Part shown: piece by piece, positions 8,122-15,639 of the stretch | Position numbering within the stretch: the stretch's first letter is position 1 | Layout of the letters: each line of letters begins with the position of its first letter | Source of the DNA: Casp-actino8 sp039800005 | GTDB lineage: Bacteria > Actinomycetota > Acidimicrobiia > Acidimicrobiales > Ilumatobacteraceae | Assembly: GCA_039800005.1 (NCBI GenBank) | Contig: JBDLRN010000082.1 | Span: 1-28,853 of the forward strand | DNA length: 28,853 bases | Direction: 5' to 3' | The notes under the pieces: generated by a model | Databases searched by the model: none | Told to the model about the DNA's origin: nothing | The model's input: only the letters and a program-made list of their open reading frames with translations | Made by a program: the position numbers and the translations under genes

Positions 8122-9645
8122 ATGGGGGACGTGATCGCCAACGTCAGAACTGCCAGTGTGATCGGAACCCATGGGGCGCCGGTCGTCGTCGAATGCCACC
8201 TCGCCACCGGACTCCCCGGATTCTCGATCCTCGGTCGCCCTGACGACGTGTGTCGTGAGGCGCGTGATCGGGTGCGCGCCGCCGTCATGTCGAGCGGATT
8301 CACGTGGCCGAGTCGTCGCATCACCATCAACCTGGCTCCGTCCACCTCGCGCAAAGTGGGCAGTGGTCTCGACGTGGCCATCGCACTGGCCATCCTGGTG
8401 GCCGACGGCCAGGTGAAGTCGTCGGCCACCCGGGAATTGCGCGAGCACGCGTTCCTCGCCGAGTTGTCGCTCGACGGCGGACTGCGACCGGTGGCCGGAG
8501 TGTCGCCGATGGCGGCGAGTCTGCGCGATCACATCGTGGTGGTGGCCGCCGACAACTTCGAAGAATGCCGACTCGTCGAGCCACGTCACACGCGGGTGGC
8601 TCACGATCTCGCCAGTCTGGTGAAGCATCTCGAAGGTGAGTTCCCCTGGCCTGACCCACCCGATCCGCGCGGTGACGTGGTCGATCCTGTGGTACCCGAC
8701 CTGATCGACGTGCGTGGTCAAGCGGCGGCTCGTCTCGGACTCGAACTCGCGGCCGCGGGCGGACATCACCTGTTGTTGGTGGGGCCACCAGGATCGGGCA
8801 AGACGATGTTGGCGCAACGCCTGCCCGGGTTGCTGCCCCGACTCGACGCCGATGCGTCACTCGAGGCGACCATGATTCGCTCGGCGGCCGGCGAACCGCT
8901 GCCCCGCTCGGGACTGATCACGGTGCCGCCCATTCGCATGCCGCACCATTCGATGAGCCTGGTGGCGATGGTCGGTGGAGGAAGTTCGTCGCTGCGACCG
9001 GGTGAAGTGAGCCTGGCGCACGGCGGCGTGTTGTTCCTCGACGAACTGGGTGAGTTCGCGCCGTCGGCGCTCGACGCCTTGCGTCAACCGCTCGAAGAGG
9101 GTGTGGTGCGACTGAGTCGAGCCCATTCCACGGCCGTGTTGCCGGCGCGCTTCACGTTGGTCGGGGCCACCAATCCGTGTCCGTGCGGAGGCGGTCCGCC
9201 GGGTTCGTGCGAATGCGACGAAGCGGCGCTGGCGAAATATCGGCGTCGCTTCTCGGGTCCGTTGCTCGATCGCTTCGACGTGCGAGTGGTGGCTCATCGT
9301 CCGGGGGCCGACGAACTGCTCGGTCAGCCCAATGGCGAGTGCACGGCTTCGGTTCAGGCGCGAGTGATGGCGATCCGCGAGGTGTCGATTCGGCGCCAAG
9401 GTGTGTTGAACGGTCGTCTCGGCGGTCCCGAACTCGATCGCCATGCACCGGTCACCGCCGAGGGAACGCGCCTGTTGCGCGACGAACTCGAGACCGGTCG
9501 GCTGACCGGGCGAGGCCTGCATCGCATCCGGCGGGTGGCGCGAACTCTGGCCGATCGCGACGGTGAACACGACGAGATCCCCGCCCATCACGTGGCTGCG
9601 GCGCTCGCCCTTCGGGCGCGGATCGCGTCGCATCGACGAGGATGA
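8122..9645 (+). CDS. comM: YifB/ComM-family Mg-chelatase-like AAA+ ATPase
   Basis: A 507-residue YifB-family protein. ComM, the studied member in gamma-proteobacteria, is a hexameric helicase that promotes branch migration during natural transformation. The N-terminal ChlI-like domain (about 1-170) has GLPGFSILGRP and INLAPSTSRKVGSGLDVAIALAIL split across 69-91. The AAA+ core has Walker A GPPGSGKT (221-228), Walker B GVLFLDELGEF (302-312) and a cysteine-rich insert NPCPCGGG...CECD (351-366) typical of the family. The C-terminal Mg-chelatase domain ends in HVAAALALRAR. A GAGGGGG tract at about 8103-8109 may serve as the ribosome site. Its stop overlaps the dprA start by 4 bases (ATGA), so the two are translationally coupled; the yifB-dprA pair is widely conserved. 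Confidence 0.94.
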   Translation: MGDVIANVRTASVIGTHGAPVVVECHLATGLPGFSILGRPDDVCREARDRVRAAVMSSGFTWPSRRITINLAPSTSRKVGSGLDVAIALAILVADGQVKSSATRELREHAFLAELSLDGGLRPVAGVSPMAASLRDHIVVVAADNFEECRLVEPRHTRVAHDLASLVKHLEGEFPWPDPPDPRGDVVDPVVPDLIDVRGQAAARLGLELAAAGGHHLLLVGPPGSGKTMLAQRLPGLLPRLDADASLEATMIRSAAGEPLPRSGLITVPPIRMPHHSMSLVAMVGGGSSSLRPGEVSLAHGGVLFLDELGEFAPSALDALRQPLEEGVVRLSRAHSTAVLPARFTLVGATNPCPCGGGPPGSCECDEAALAKYRRRFSGPLLDRFDVRVVAHRPGADELLGQPNGECTASVQARVMAIREVSIRRQGVLNGRLGGPELDRHAPVTAEGTRLLRDELETGRLTGRGLHRIRRVARTLADRDGEHDEIPAHHVAAALALRARIASHRRG

Positions 9646-10781
9646 ATCCGGTCACGCCCGAGCACGTGGCGATCGTGCGGTTGCTCGACCTGCCCGCTCT
9701 GGGATCGCGTCGTCTCCTGACGATGATGCGCGACGAGGTGCCCACCGAGATCGTGTCGTCGATCCGACGGGGTCGGATTCCCGAACCTTTCCGGGAGTTC
9801 GCCAGGGCATGGCGCGATGCACTCGAACTCGACATGGCTCGTCGATCCGACGCCGACGTCGTCGAACGGCTCGGCGACACCCGAGTGGTGTCGATCCACG
9901 AGTCCGACTATCCCGAGCGACTGCGTCTTGACATCGATCCGCCGCCGGCGCTGTTCGTACGCGGTGACGTGACGCATCTGCATCGCACGGGAGTGGCGAT
10001 CGTCGGCACGCGTCACGCGACCGAATACGGGCGAACGGCCGCCAGCGAACTCGGGCGCCAACTGTCGATGGCCGGAGTGAACGTGGTGTCGGGGCTCGCA
10101 CTCGGGGTCGACGCCGCCGCGCACCGGGGTGTGATGTCGATGATTCAGGACGGAGGCCCAGCCCAGGATTCTCCGGTGGGCGTCCCGGTGGGCGTCGTCG
10201 CGTCGGGTCTCGACGTGGTGTATCCGCGAGCCAACGGAGGCTTGTGGCAGGCCGTCGCGCGGGTCGGCGTGGTGATCGGCGAGTCGCCGCCCGGAACCGC
10301 CCCCGATCGCTTTCGCTTCCCGTTGCGCAACCGCATCATCGCCGCGCTGTCGCACGCCGTCGTCGTGGTCGAGTCGCGCGCGACCGGTGGGTCGATGATC
10401 ACCGTCGACGAGGCGTTGAAGCGTGACGTGCCGGTGATGGCGGTTCCCGGTGCGACCACGACTCGCGCGAGTGATGGAACCAATCAGTTGTTGCGCGACG
10501 GCGCTCTGGTCGCCACGTCGTGCGACGACGTGCTCGCGTTGCTCGGGTTGGAGAGCATTGGGGCGTATCCGGCGGGCCGAGATCTACGCGTCACCCCGCG
10601 AGGCCCCGACGCCGACGTGCTCGCGGTGTTCGGTCACTCGCCGTTGAATCTCGATCAGGTGGTGGCCGAGTGCTCGCCCATGACGCTCGGCGAGGTCGCG
10701 TTGAGCCTCGGCCGGTTGGAGTCGTGGGGGTGGTTGCGCCACACCAGCGGCTGGTTCGAGCGGGTCACACGGGTTTGGTGA
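9642..10781 (+). CDS. dprA: DNA processing protein DprA (Smf)
   Basis: A 379-residue DprA/Smf protein. DprA binds incoming single-stranded DNA during transformation and loads RecA. The Rossmann-like domain shows VAIVGTRHATEYG (118-130), VVSGLALGVDAAAHRG (148-163), FRFPLRNRIIAALS (224-237), GGSMITVDEALKRDVPVMAVPG (249-270, in two parts) and NQLLRDGA. A C-terminal winged-helix domain follows from about residue 300 (NLDQVVAECSPMTLGEVALSLG). Between HRG and ASGLD there is an unusual PVGVPVGV stretch made by an exact 12-bp tandem duplication (10173-10196). It starts inside the yifB stop (ATGA). Its own stop lies within a 15-bp tandem repeat that leads into xerC. Confidence 0.94.
   Translation: MNPVTPEHVAIVRLLDLPALGSRRLLTMMRDEVPTEIVSSIRRGRIPEPFREFARAWRDALELDMARRSDADVVERLGDTRVVSIHESDYPERLRLDIDPPPALFVRGDVTHLHRTGVAIVGTRHATEYGRTAASELGRQLSMAGVNVVSGLALGVDAAAHRGVMSMIQDGGPAQDSPVGVPVGVVASGLDVVYPRANGGLWQAVARVGVVIGESPPGTAPDRFRFPLRNRIIAALSHAVVVVESRATGGSMITVDEALKRDVPVMAVPGATTTRASDGTNQLLRDGALVATSCDDVLALLGLESIGAYPAGRDLRVTPRGPDADVLAVFGHSPLNLDQVVAECSPMTLGEVALSLGRLESWGWLRHTSGWFERVTRVW
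10173..10196 (+). repeat. Exact 12-bp tandem duplication inside dprA
   Basis: CCGGTGGGCGTC occurs twice in a row (10173-10184 and 10185-10196), encoding PVGVPVGV. It is in frame and lies in a loop of variable length within the Rossmann-like domain. Confidence 0.9.
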
Positions 10782-10832
10782 TCTCATGAACGGTGAACTC
10801 ATGAACGGTGAATTCATGAACGGTGATCTCGG
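10778..10832 (+). repeat. 15-bp tandem repeat (3.7 copies) between dprA and xerC
   Basis: Units are 10778-10792, 10793-10807 and 10808-10822, each GTGA-(TC/AC/AT)-TCATGAACG, followed by a partial fourth at 10823-10832. The units differ only at two positions. Each contains the palindrome TCATGA and the string ATGAACGGTGA. The dprA stop TGA (10779-10781) lies in the first unit, and the array ends against the candidate xerC -10 box at 10833. It could be a slippage product or a set of phased operator sites. Confidence 0.9.
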
Positions 10833-10838
10833 TACTCT
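10833..10838 (+). promoter_or_regulatory. Candidate -10 box for xerC (leaderless type)
   Basis: TACTCT fits TANNNT and ends 6 bases before the xerC ATG at 10845. The 15-bp tandem repeat lies immediately upstream, where a -35 or regulator site would be. Confidence 0.35.
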
Positions 10839-10844
10839 GACCCC

Positions 10845-11714
10845 ATGTCATCGGGTTGGCGCGTCGACGAGTTCGCCGCATCGCTCACGCGTGCCTCGGT
10901 CAACACCGTCGAGGCCTATCGTCGCGACGTACGCGACTTCGTGGAATTCGGCGGTGAAGCCGACCCGTCGCGCGTCGATCGTCTGCACTTGCGCCGTTAC
11001 CTCGCCCACCTCGGGGCCGAGGGCTACGCCAAACGGTCGATCGCCCGCAAGGCCTCGGCCCTGCGTCGCTACTTCGCCTGGGCCCGTCGCGCTGGTCTGG
11101 TCGCCACCGATCCGGCGAGCGGGCTGAAAGCCCCGTCAGGTGAGGGTCGGTTGCCGCGGGTGCTCGACGGTCGTGAACTGCACGACATGCTCGAACCCGA
11201 CGACGTGGCACCCGAGACCCCATTGTGGCGACGGCGCCGCGACGACGCCGTGCTCGAACTTCTCTACGGCAGCGGACTACGTGTCAGCGAGCTGTGCGGT
11301 CTCGATCTCGACGGTGTCGACTCCAAGCGCGGCATCGTCACGGTGTGGGGGAAGGGCGCCAAGGAGCGGCGCGTGCCCATGACCGCGGCCTCGGTCGAGG
11401 CGTTGCGGACGTGGTTGAAGAGCCGCCCCGAGGTGGCGGGGGAGACGTCCGGTGCGGCGCTGTTCCTGAACGGTCGGGGCGGACGGATGGGTGCGCGCGA
11501 CGTGCGGCGCATCGTCGACGAGCGCAGTCCCTCGCCGACACACCCCCACGCCCTGCGCCACACCTTCGCGACCCACCTCCTCGACGGTGGGGCCGATCTG
11601 CGCATCGTGCAGGAACTCCTGGGCCACAGTGACGTGGCCACCACCCAGCGATACACCCATGTGAGCAAGGAGCGTCTACGGTCGGTGTACACATCGACGC
11701 ACCCGCGTGCGTAG
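10845..11714 (+). CDS. xerC: Tyrosine recombinase XerC
   Basis: A 289-residue tyrosine recombinase of XerC/XerD size. The N-terminal SAM-like core-binding domain spans about 5-90 (SVNTVEAYRRDVRDFVEF; KRSIARKASALRRYFAWA). The catalytic domain has R146 in YGSGLRVSELCGL, lysine in GKGAKERRVP (170-178), H235 and R238 in HPHALRHTFATHLL, H261 in LLGHSDVATT, and nucleophile Y270 in QRYTHV. XerC with XerD resolves chromosome dimers at dif. Length, motif spacing and its place beside dprA and the sigma factor mark it as the chromosomal enzyme rather than a phage integrase. The start is set by the conserved N-terminal domain. The sigma factor gene begins 15 bases after its stop. Confidence 0.92.
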   Translation: MSSGWRVDEFAASLTRASVNTVEAYRRDVRDFVEFGGEADPSRVDRLHLRRYLAHLGAEGYAKRSIARKASALRRYFAWARRAGLVATDPASGLKAPSGEGRLPRVLDGRELHDMLEPDDVAPETPLWRRRRDDAVLELLYGSGLRVSELCGLDLDGVDSKRGIVTVWGKGAKERRVPMTAASVEALRTWLKSRPEVAGETSGAALFLNGRGGRMGARDVRRIVDERSPSPTHPHALRHTFATHLLDGGADLRIVQELLGHSDVATTQRYTHVSKERLRSVYTSTHPRA

Positions 11715-11729
11715 AGCCTGTTTCGCACC

Positions 11730-12566
11730 ATGACCGAATCCGACGACAACCGAGATCGTGATGTCGCAAACCGTGATGTCGCAAATCGTGATGTCACCTC
11801 TCGAGACAAGCCGTCCCGTGACACGCCCGCCATACATCGGGCCTGGGCGCGTTGGACGTCCGAACGTGATGCGGCGGCGCGCGACCAACTCATCGTGCAT
11901 TACTCGCCGCTCGTCAAGTTCGTGGCGGGCCGAGTCGCCGCCGGATTGCCAGCCGGGGTCGACACCGGTGAGCTGATCGGCACCGGAATCTTCGGACTGA
12001 TGGACGCCGTCGACCGTTTCGAACCCGAGCGCGGCTTCAAGTTCGAGACCTTCGCCGTACCGCGCATCAAAGGCGCAATTCTCGACGGGTTGCGCGCCAT
12101 CGACTGGGTTCCGCGTTCGGTGCGTCAGCGGTCGCGTCAGATCGAACAGGCGATCGCCGTGTTGAGCAACGATCTGAAGCGCGCGCCCGAAGATGCCGAG
12201 ATCGCCGCGCATCTCGGCATCGACGAAGAGGAGCTGCAGAAGTGGTTGAGCGCGGTCGCGGTGGCCAACGTGGGTCCACTCGATCATGTGGTGGCCGGTG
12301 AGAGCGAACCTCGTCAACTGCCGGCCTCGCCTGATCAGGGCCCCGACGCCGTGCTCGAAGACCGAGAAGTTCGTTCGGAGATGCGGGCCCAGGTGCGCGA
12401 GCTTCCCGATCGTGAACGCACCGTCATCGCCTTGTACTACGACGAAGGCATGACCTTGTCGGAGATCGGTGACGTGCTCGGCGTGACCGAGAGTCGGGTC
12501 TCGCAGATCCACTCCAAGGCGGTGTTGTTGCTGCGATCGCGTCTCGCGGCCGCCGGACTGCCCTGA
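11730..12566 (+). CDS. whiG: RNA polymerase sigma factor, WhiG/FliA (sigma-28) family
   Basis: A 278-residue group 3 sigma factor. Region 2 spans about 36-126, with HYSPLVKFVAGRVA, TGELIGTGIFGLMDAVDRFEP and FKFETFAVPRIKGAILDGLR. Region 3 includes VPRSVRQRSRQIEQA (127-141) and the RAPEDAEIAAHLGI helix. Region 4 has LPDRERTVIALYYDEGMTLSEIG (in parts, 225-247) and the recognition helix VTESRVSQIHSKAVLLLRSRL. In streptomycetes WhiG starts sporulation, while FliA-type relatives drive motility genes; which regulon applies here cannot be told. The first 35 residues are unusual: a charged RDVANRDVANRDVTSRD repeat made by a 15-bp tandem DNA repeat. Its place between xerC and the M23 gene before rpsB matches actinobacterial synteny. 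Confidence 0.9.
   Translation: MTESDDNRDRDVANRDVANRDVTSRDKPSRDTPAIHRAWARWTSERDAAARDQLIVHYSPLVKFVAGRVAAGLPAGVDTGELIGTGIFGLMDAVDRFEPERGFKFETFAVPRIKGAILDGLRAIDWVPRSVRQRSRQIEQAIAVLSNDLKRAPEDAEIAAHLGIDEEELQKWLSAVAVANVGPLDHVVAGESEPRQLPASPDQGPDAVLEDREVRSEMRAQVRELPDRERTVIALYYDEGMTLSEIGDVLGVTESRVSQIHSKAVLLLRSRLAAAGLP
11757..11795 (+). repeat. 15-bp tandem repeat in the 5' end of the sigma factor gene
   Basis: CGTGATGTCGCAAAC (11757-11771) is followed by CGTGATGTCGCAAAT (11772-11786) and a third, partial CGTGATGTC (11787-11795). It encodes the repeated RDVAN stretch ahead of sigma region 2. Confidence 0.9.
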
Positions 12567-12584
12567 ACCGGCCCACCTTGGGAC

Positions 12585-13088
12585 GTGTTCGCGTCCCTTG
12601 TCTCGTCTCTCACGTCGTCGCTCGTGTCGCTGTGTCTCGTGGCCCCGGTGGCCGGTCCGATCGCCGCGCCTTTCGTGGCCCCGGCGTGTCCGTACTGTGC
12701 CGGCAATCGGGCGATCGACTACGTCACCGCGACCGACGAGATCGTGCGGGCGCCGATCGCCGGGGTCGTGCACTTCGCCGGTCCGGTGGGTGGTCGGGGT
12801 TACGTGACGATCCGGGTCGGTGAACTCTTCGTCACGCTGGGTGGTCTGGGGGAGATCGACGCCGGGCTGAGACGATCCGCGGTGCTGCGTCCCGGCCAGG
12901 TGGTGGGTCGAGCGGTCGGACGCGACGACCCGGTGAGCCTGAGCGTCCGCAATGAGGCGGGAATCCACCTCGATCCGACTCCGTGGCTCGGCCGCCTCAC
13001 GTCGGTCGGTCCCCGGTCCCGGCTCGTGCCCGTGGACGGCACGCCCCGTCGCCCGGCTCCCCGTGCGGTCTGTCGACCCGGCGGCTAG
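12585..13088 (+). CDS. Degenerate M23 (LytM-like) peptidase-family protein
   Basis: A 167-residue protein with a hydrophobic N-terminus (SLVSSLTSSLVSLCLVAPVAG) that looks like a signal peptide or anchor. It is followed by a CPYC pair (C35, C38) and an M23/LytM-like beta domain: NRAIDY...VRAPIAGVVHFAGPVGGRG and later PVSLSVRNEAGIHLDPTPWLG. Active M23 enzymes have H-x-x-x-D and H-x-H zinc ligands. Here the first His is N41 (only D45 remains), and the later H-x-H region reads S-L-S, so it should not cleave peptidoglycan. Such degenerate LytM proteins elsewhere act as regulators of amidases. Its place between the whiG-type gene and rpsB is where actinobacteria commonly carry an M23 peptidase gene. 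The GTG at 12585 is chosen for the signal-like start; the stop overlaps the likely rpsB -10 box. Confidence 0.7.
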   Translation: MFASLVSSLTSSLVSLCLVAPVAGPIAAPFVAPACPYCAGNRAIDYVTATDEIVRAPIAGVVHFAGPVGGRGYVTIRVGELFVTLGGLGEIDAGLRRSAVLRPGQVVGRAVGRDDPVSLSVRNEAGIHLDPTPWLGRLTSVGPRSRLVPVDGTPRRPAPRAVCRPGG

Positions 13089-13092
13089 TCTG
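13087..13092 (+). promoter_or_regulatory. Candidate -10 box of the rpsB-tsf operon
   Basis: TAGTCT fits TANNNT and overlaps the stop codon of the upstream gene. Transcription would start near 13099, so the transcript would open with the GNRA-capped hairpin at 13099-13116 and have a leader of about 135 bases. No clear -35 is visible. Confidence 0.4.
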
Positions 13093-13098
13093 ATCGAC

Positions 13099-13224
13099 GG
13101 CCCGGAAACGGGCTGGGTCGTCCGGCTCGCCGGCACGGCCCGTCATCACTGCACGTCGCTCTTCTGCGGTCGTTTCCTCCGGGAGGCGCGAGATGGCGTG
13201 CCGGCAACCGCAGTACCAGGAGGA
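13099..13224 (+). promoter_or_regulatory. Structured rpsB mRNA leader with anti-Shine-Dalgarno segment
   Basis: First hairpin: GCCCG (13101-13105), loop GAAA, CGGGC (13110-13114), extended by a C-G pair and a G-U wobble. Second domain: CTGCGGT (13164-13170) pairs perfectly over 7 bp with ACCGCAG (13207-13213), ending 4 bases before the Shine-Dalgarno AGGAGG (13218-13223). Inside it, TCCTCC (13175-13180) is an exact complement of GGAGGA (13219-13224) but can instead pair with GGGAGG at 13181-13186. This is the layout of a translational switch. Autoregulation of rpsB by S2 is known in enterobacteria; its operation here is inferred. Confidence 0.55.
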
Positions 13225-13233
13225 ATGATCACC

Positions 13234-14091
13234 ATGGCCATCGTCACGATGCGTCAAATGCTGGAAGCCGGCGTTCACTTCGGCCACCAGACCCGTCGTT
13301 GGAACCCCAAGATGAAGCGATTCATCTTCGGCGAGCGTCACGACATCTACATCATCGATCTCGAGCAGACCCTCGATCGCATCGAAGTGGCCTACGCCTT
13401 CGTGCGCGATCTGGCCGCCAACGGTGGCGAGGTCCTGTTCATCGGCACCAAGAAGCAGGCCCAGGACCCCATCGCGTCCTACGCCGAGAAGTGCGGCATG
13501 CATTACATCAACGAGCGCTGGCTCGGCGGCATGCTCACCAACTTCGAGACCATTCACAAGCGCGTGCAGAAGATGCTCGAACTCGAGCGCAGCAAGAACT
13601 CGGGCGAGTTCGACGCCATGCCGAAGAAGGAAGCGCTCCTGAAGGACCGTGAACTCACCAAGCTGAAGAAGAACCTCAACGGTATTCGCAGCATGACTCG
13701 TCGTCCGCAGGCCGTGTTCGTGCTCGACACCAAGAAGGAGCACATCGCCGTCACCGAAGCCAACAAGCTCGGTATCCCGGTGGTGGCCGTCGTCGACACC
13801 AACGTCGACCCCGACCTCATCCAGTTCCCGATTCCGGGCAACGACGACGCGATTCGCGCCAACGAACTCATGTGCAAGGTCGTCGCCGAGGCCGTGCTCG
13901 AAGGCCGGTTCATCGCCGGCAAGTCGGGCGGTGCGGTCGCCGAGCGTTCGCCCGAGGAGCAGGCCGCCTTCGCCGCCAGCCAGGCCGACGCGCGGGCCCA
14001 GGCCGCGGCTGCGCAGGCCGAGCGCGAGGCGCGGCTGGCCGCCAGCAAGTCCGCACCGGCCGACGCTGCGACCGAAAGCGCGGGTGCCTGA
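13234..14091 (+). CDS. rpsB: 30S ribosomal protein S2
   Basis: A 285-residue S2 protein of the small ribosomal subunit. Family segments are plain: TMRQMLEAGVHFGHQTRRWN at the start, MKRFIFGERHDIYIIDLEQT, FIGTKKQAQDPI, RWLGGMLTNFETI, PQAVFVLDTKKEHIAVTEA, and IPVVAVVDTNVDPD. The ATG at 13234 is preferred to the in-frame ATG at 13225, because the strong AGGAGG at 13218-13223 is only one base from 13225 but 10 bases from 13234, and homologues start MA(I/V)VTM. An alanine-rich, charged C-terminal tail of about 45 residues (AQAAAAQAERE and onward) extends beyond the usual end. The stop overlaps the tsf start by one base (TGATG), so S2 and EF-Ts are translationally coupled. Confidence 0.97.
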   Translation: MAIVTMRQMLEAGVHFGHQTRRWNPKMKRFIFGERHDIYIIDLEQTLDRIEVAYAFVRDLAANGGEVLFIGTKKQAQDPIASYAEKCGMHYINERWLGGMLTNFETIHKRVQKMLELERSKNSGEFDAMPKKEALLKDRELTKLKKNLNGIRSMTRRPQAVFVLDTKKEHIAVTEANKLGIPVVAVVDTNVDPDLIQFPIPGNDDAIRANELMCKVVAEAVLEGRFIAGKSGGAVAERSPEEQAAFAASQADARAQAAAAQAEREARLAASKSAPADAATESAGA

Positions 14092-14879
14092 TGTCGTTCA
14101 CCGCGAAAGACGTGCAGGCGCTCCGACAGTCGTCGGGTGCCGGAATGATGGACTGCAAGAAGGCTCTCGAGTCCACCAACGGTGACATGGAAGCCGCCAA
14201 GCAGTGGCTGCGCGAGAAGGGTCTGGCCGCCTCGGCCAAGCGCGACGATCGCGAGAACACCCAGGGCGTGGTCGCGCTCGTCGTGAAGGGCAACGTGGGC
14301 GCCATCGTCAAGTTGAAGTGCGAGACCGACTTCGTGGCCGGTAGCGACCAGTTCAAGGCCGAGGCCGAGACCATGGCGGCCCTCGTGGCCGACAAGGGTG
14401 AGGCCGCCGTCGCCGAGCGCAACGCGGCTCTCGAAGATCTGAAGATCACGCTGAAGGAGAAGATCGAACTCGGTGAGGTGGTGCGCGTCGAAGCGGCCGC
14501 CGGAAACGTGCTCGACAGCTACCAGCACATCCAGGGTGGACGTGGTGTCAACGCGGTGCTCGTCGAACTCCAGGGCGGCAACGTCGATCTGGCGCACGAC
14601 ATCGCCGTGCACATCGCCTTCGCTCGACCGAAGTACTTGAAGCGTGACGACGTGCCGGCCGACGAAGTCGCCAAGGAGCGCGCCACGCTCGAGACCATCA
14701 CCCGCAACGAGGGCAAGCCCGAAGCGGCAGTCGCCAAGATCGTCGAAGGCCGCATCGGCGGTTTCTTCAAGGACGTGTGCTTGCTCGAACAGCCCTACGC
14801 CAAGGACGACAAGCAGTCGGTCCTGCAGGTGCTCGGGTCGGCGTCGATCGTGAAGTTCGCTCAGGTGGAGATCGGCTGA
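14091..14879 (+). CDS. tsf: Elongation factor Ts
   Basis: A 262-residue EF-Ts, the guanine nucleotide exchange factor that recycles EF-Tu. The N-terminal UBA-like domain TAKDVQALRQSSGAGMMDCKKALES is clear, followed by AAKQWLREKGL, the core motif IVKLKCETDFVAGSDQFK that contacts EF-Tu, and the conserved end segments VEGRIGGFFKDVCLLEQPYAKDD and SVLQVLG. The length matches actinobacterial members. The ATG at 14091 shares one base with the rpsB stop. pyrH follows after 7 bases. Confidence 0.97.
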   Translation: MSFTAKDVQALRQSSGAGMMDCKKALESTNGDMEAAKQWLREKGLAASAKRDDRENTQGVVALVVKGNVGAIVKLKCETDFVAGSDQFKAEAETMAALVADKGEAAVAERNAALEDLKITLKEKIELGEVVRVEAAAGNVLDSYQHIQGGRGVNAVLVELQGGNVDLAHDIAVHIAFARPKYLKRDDVPADEVAKERATLETITRNEGKPEAAVAKIVEGRIGGFFKDVCLLEQPYAKDDKQSVLQVLGSASIVKFAQVEIG

Positions 14880-14886
14880 TCGCCTC

Positions 14887-15639
14887 ATGACCGATGGTTC
14901 GACCAGCGCCCCCAGCGAGACTCGTCCCCGCTGGAGGCGGGTCGTTCTGAAATTGTCGGGTGAGGCCTTGGCCGAACCGAGTGGGTTCGGCCTCGACACC
15001 AACACGCTGCGTCAGGTCGCCACTGAGATCAAAGAGGTGCGCGACGAACTCGGCATCGACATCTCGATCGTGGTCGGTGGCGGCAACTTCTGGCGGGGTC
15101 TGAAAGGGGCCGGCCAGGGCATGGATCAGGCGCAGGCCGACTTCATGGGCATGATCGCCACCGTCATGAACGGTCTGGCGCTGCAGGACGCGCTCGAACG
15201 AGTGGGTCAACACAGTCGAGTGATGACGGCGGTCGAGATGCCCAAGGTGGCCGAGCCCTACATCCGCCGTCGCGCCGAGCGACACATGGAGAAGGGTCGC
15301 GTCGTGATCTTCGCCGGGGGAACCGGCAACCCGTTCTTCACCACCGACACCGCGGCGGCTTTGCGGGCCGCCGAGATCGACGCCGAAGCGATCCTGAAAG
15401 GCACCCACTCGGGTGTCGACGGCGTGTACACCGCCGACCCGAAGCTCGATCCCACCGCCACCCGCTACGACCGGGTGTCGCACAAAGAGGTCATCGAGAA
15501 GGAGTTGCGGGTCATGGACGCCACGGCGATCGCCTTTTGTCGTGACAACCGCATCCCGATCGTGGTGTTCGACGTCAGCACCCCGGGCAACATTCGATCC
15601 GTTCTGGAGGGTCGACCCGTCGGTACGCTGGTCGGGTGA
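14887..15639 (+). CDS. pyrH: UMP kinase
   Basis: A 250-residue bacterial UMP kinase of the amino-acid kinase fold, making UDP from UMP. Motifs visible: RRVVLKLSGEALA near the N-terminus (phosphate-binding lysine), IVVGGGNFWRG (glycine-rich loop), DFMGMIATVMNGLALQDALE, VIFAGGTGNPFFTTDTAAALRA, and ILKGTHSGVDGVYTADPK. The first 16 residues (MTDGSTSAPSETRPRW) are a low-complexity leader ahead of the conserved strand. The rpsB-tsf-pyrH-frr order is widely conserved. The stop overlaps the frr GTG start by 4 bases. Confidence 0.97.
   Translation: MTDGSTSAPSETRPRWRRVVLKLSGEALAEPSGFGLDTNTLRQVATEIKEVRDELGIDISIVVGGGNFWRGLKGAGQGMDQAQADFMGMIATVMNGLALQDALERVGQHSRVMTAVEMPKVAEPYIRRRAERHMEKGRVVIFAGGTGNPFFTTDTAAALRAAEIDAEAILKGTHSGVDGVYTADPKLDPTATRYDRVSHKEVIEKELRVMDATAIAFCRDNRIPIVVFDVSTPGNIRSVLEGRPVGTLVG

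Noticed and set aside
8020..8817. Upstream extension of the lipoprotein gene
   Set aside because: The extended frame runs antisense through yifB and would bury the signal peptide in mid-protein.
10786..11127. Small gene starting with the repeated MNGEL/MNGEF sequence
   Set aside because: It is the tandem repeat read in one frame and then xerC read out of frame; the protein has no family resemblance.
10845..11714. Phage or island integrase
   Set aside because: Size, motif spacing and neighbours fit chromosomal XerC, and there are no phage genes or att repeats around it.
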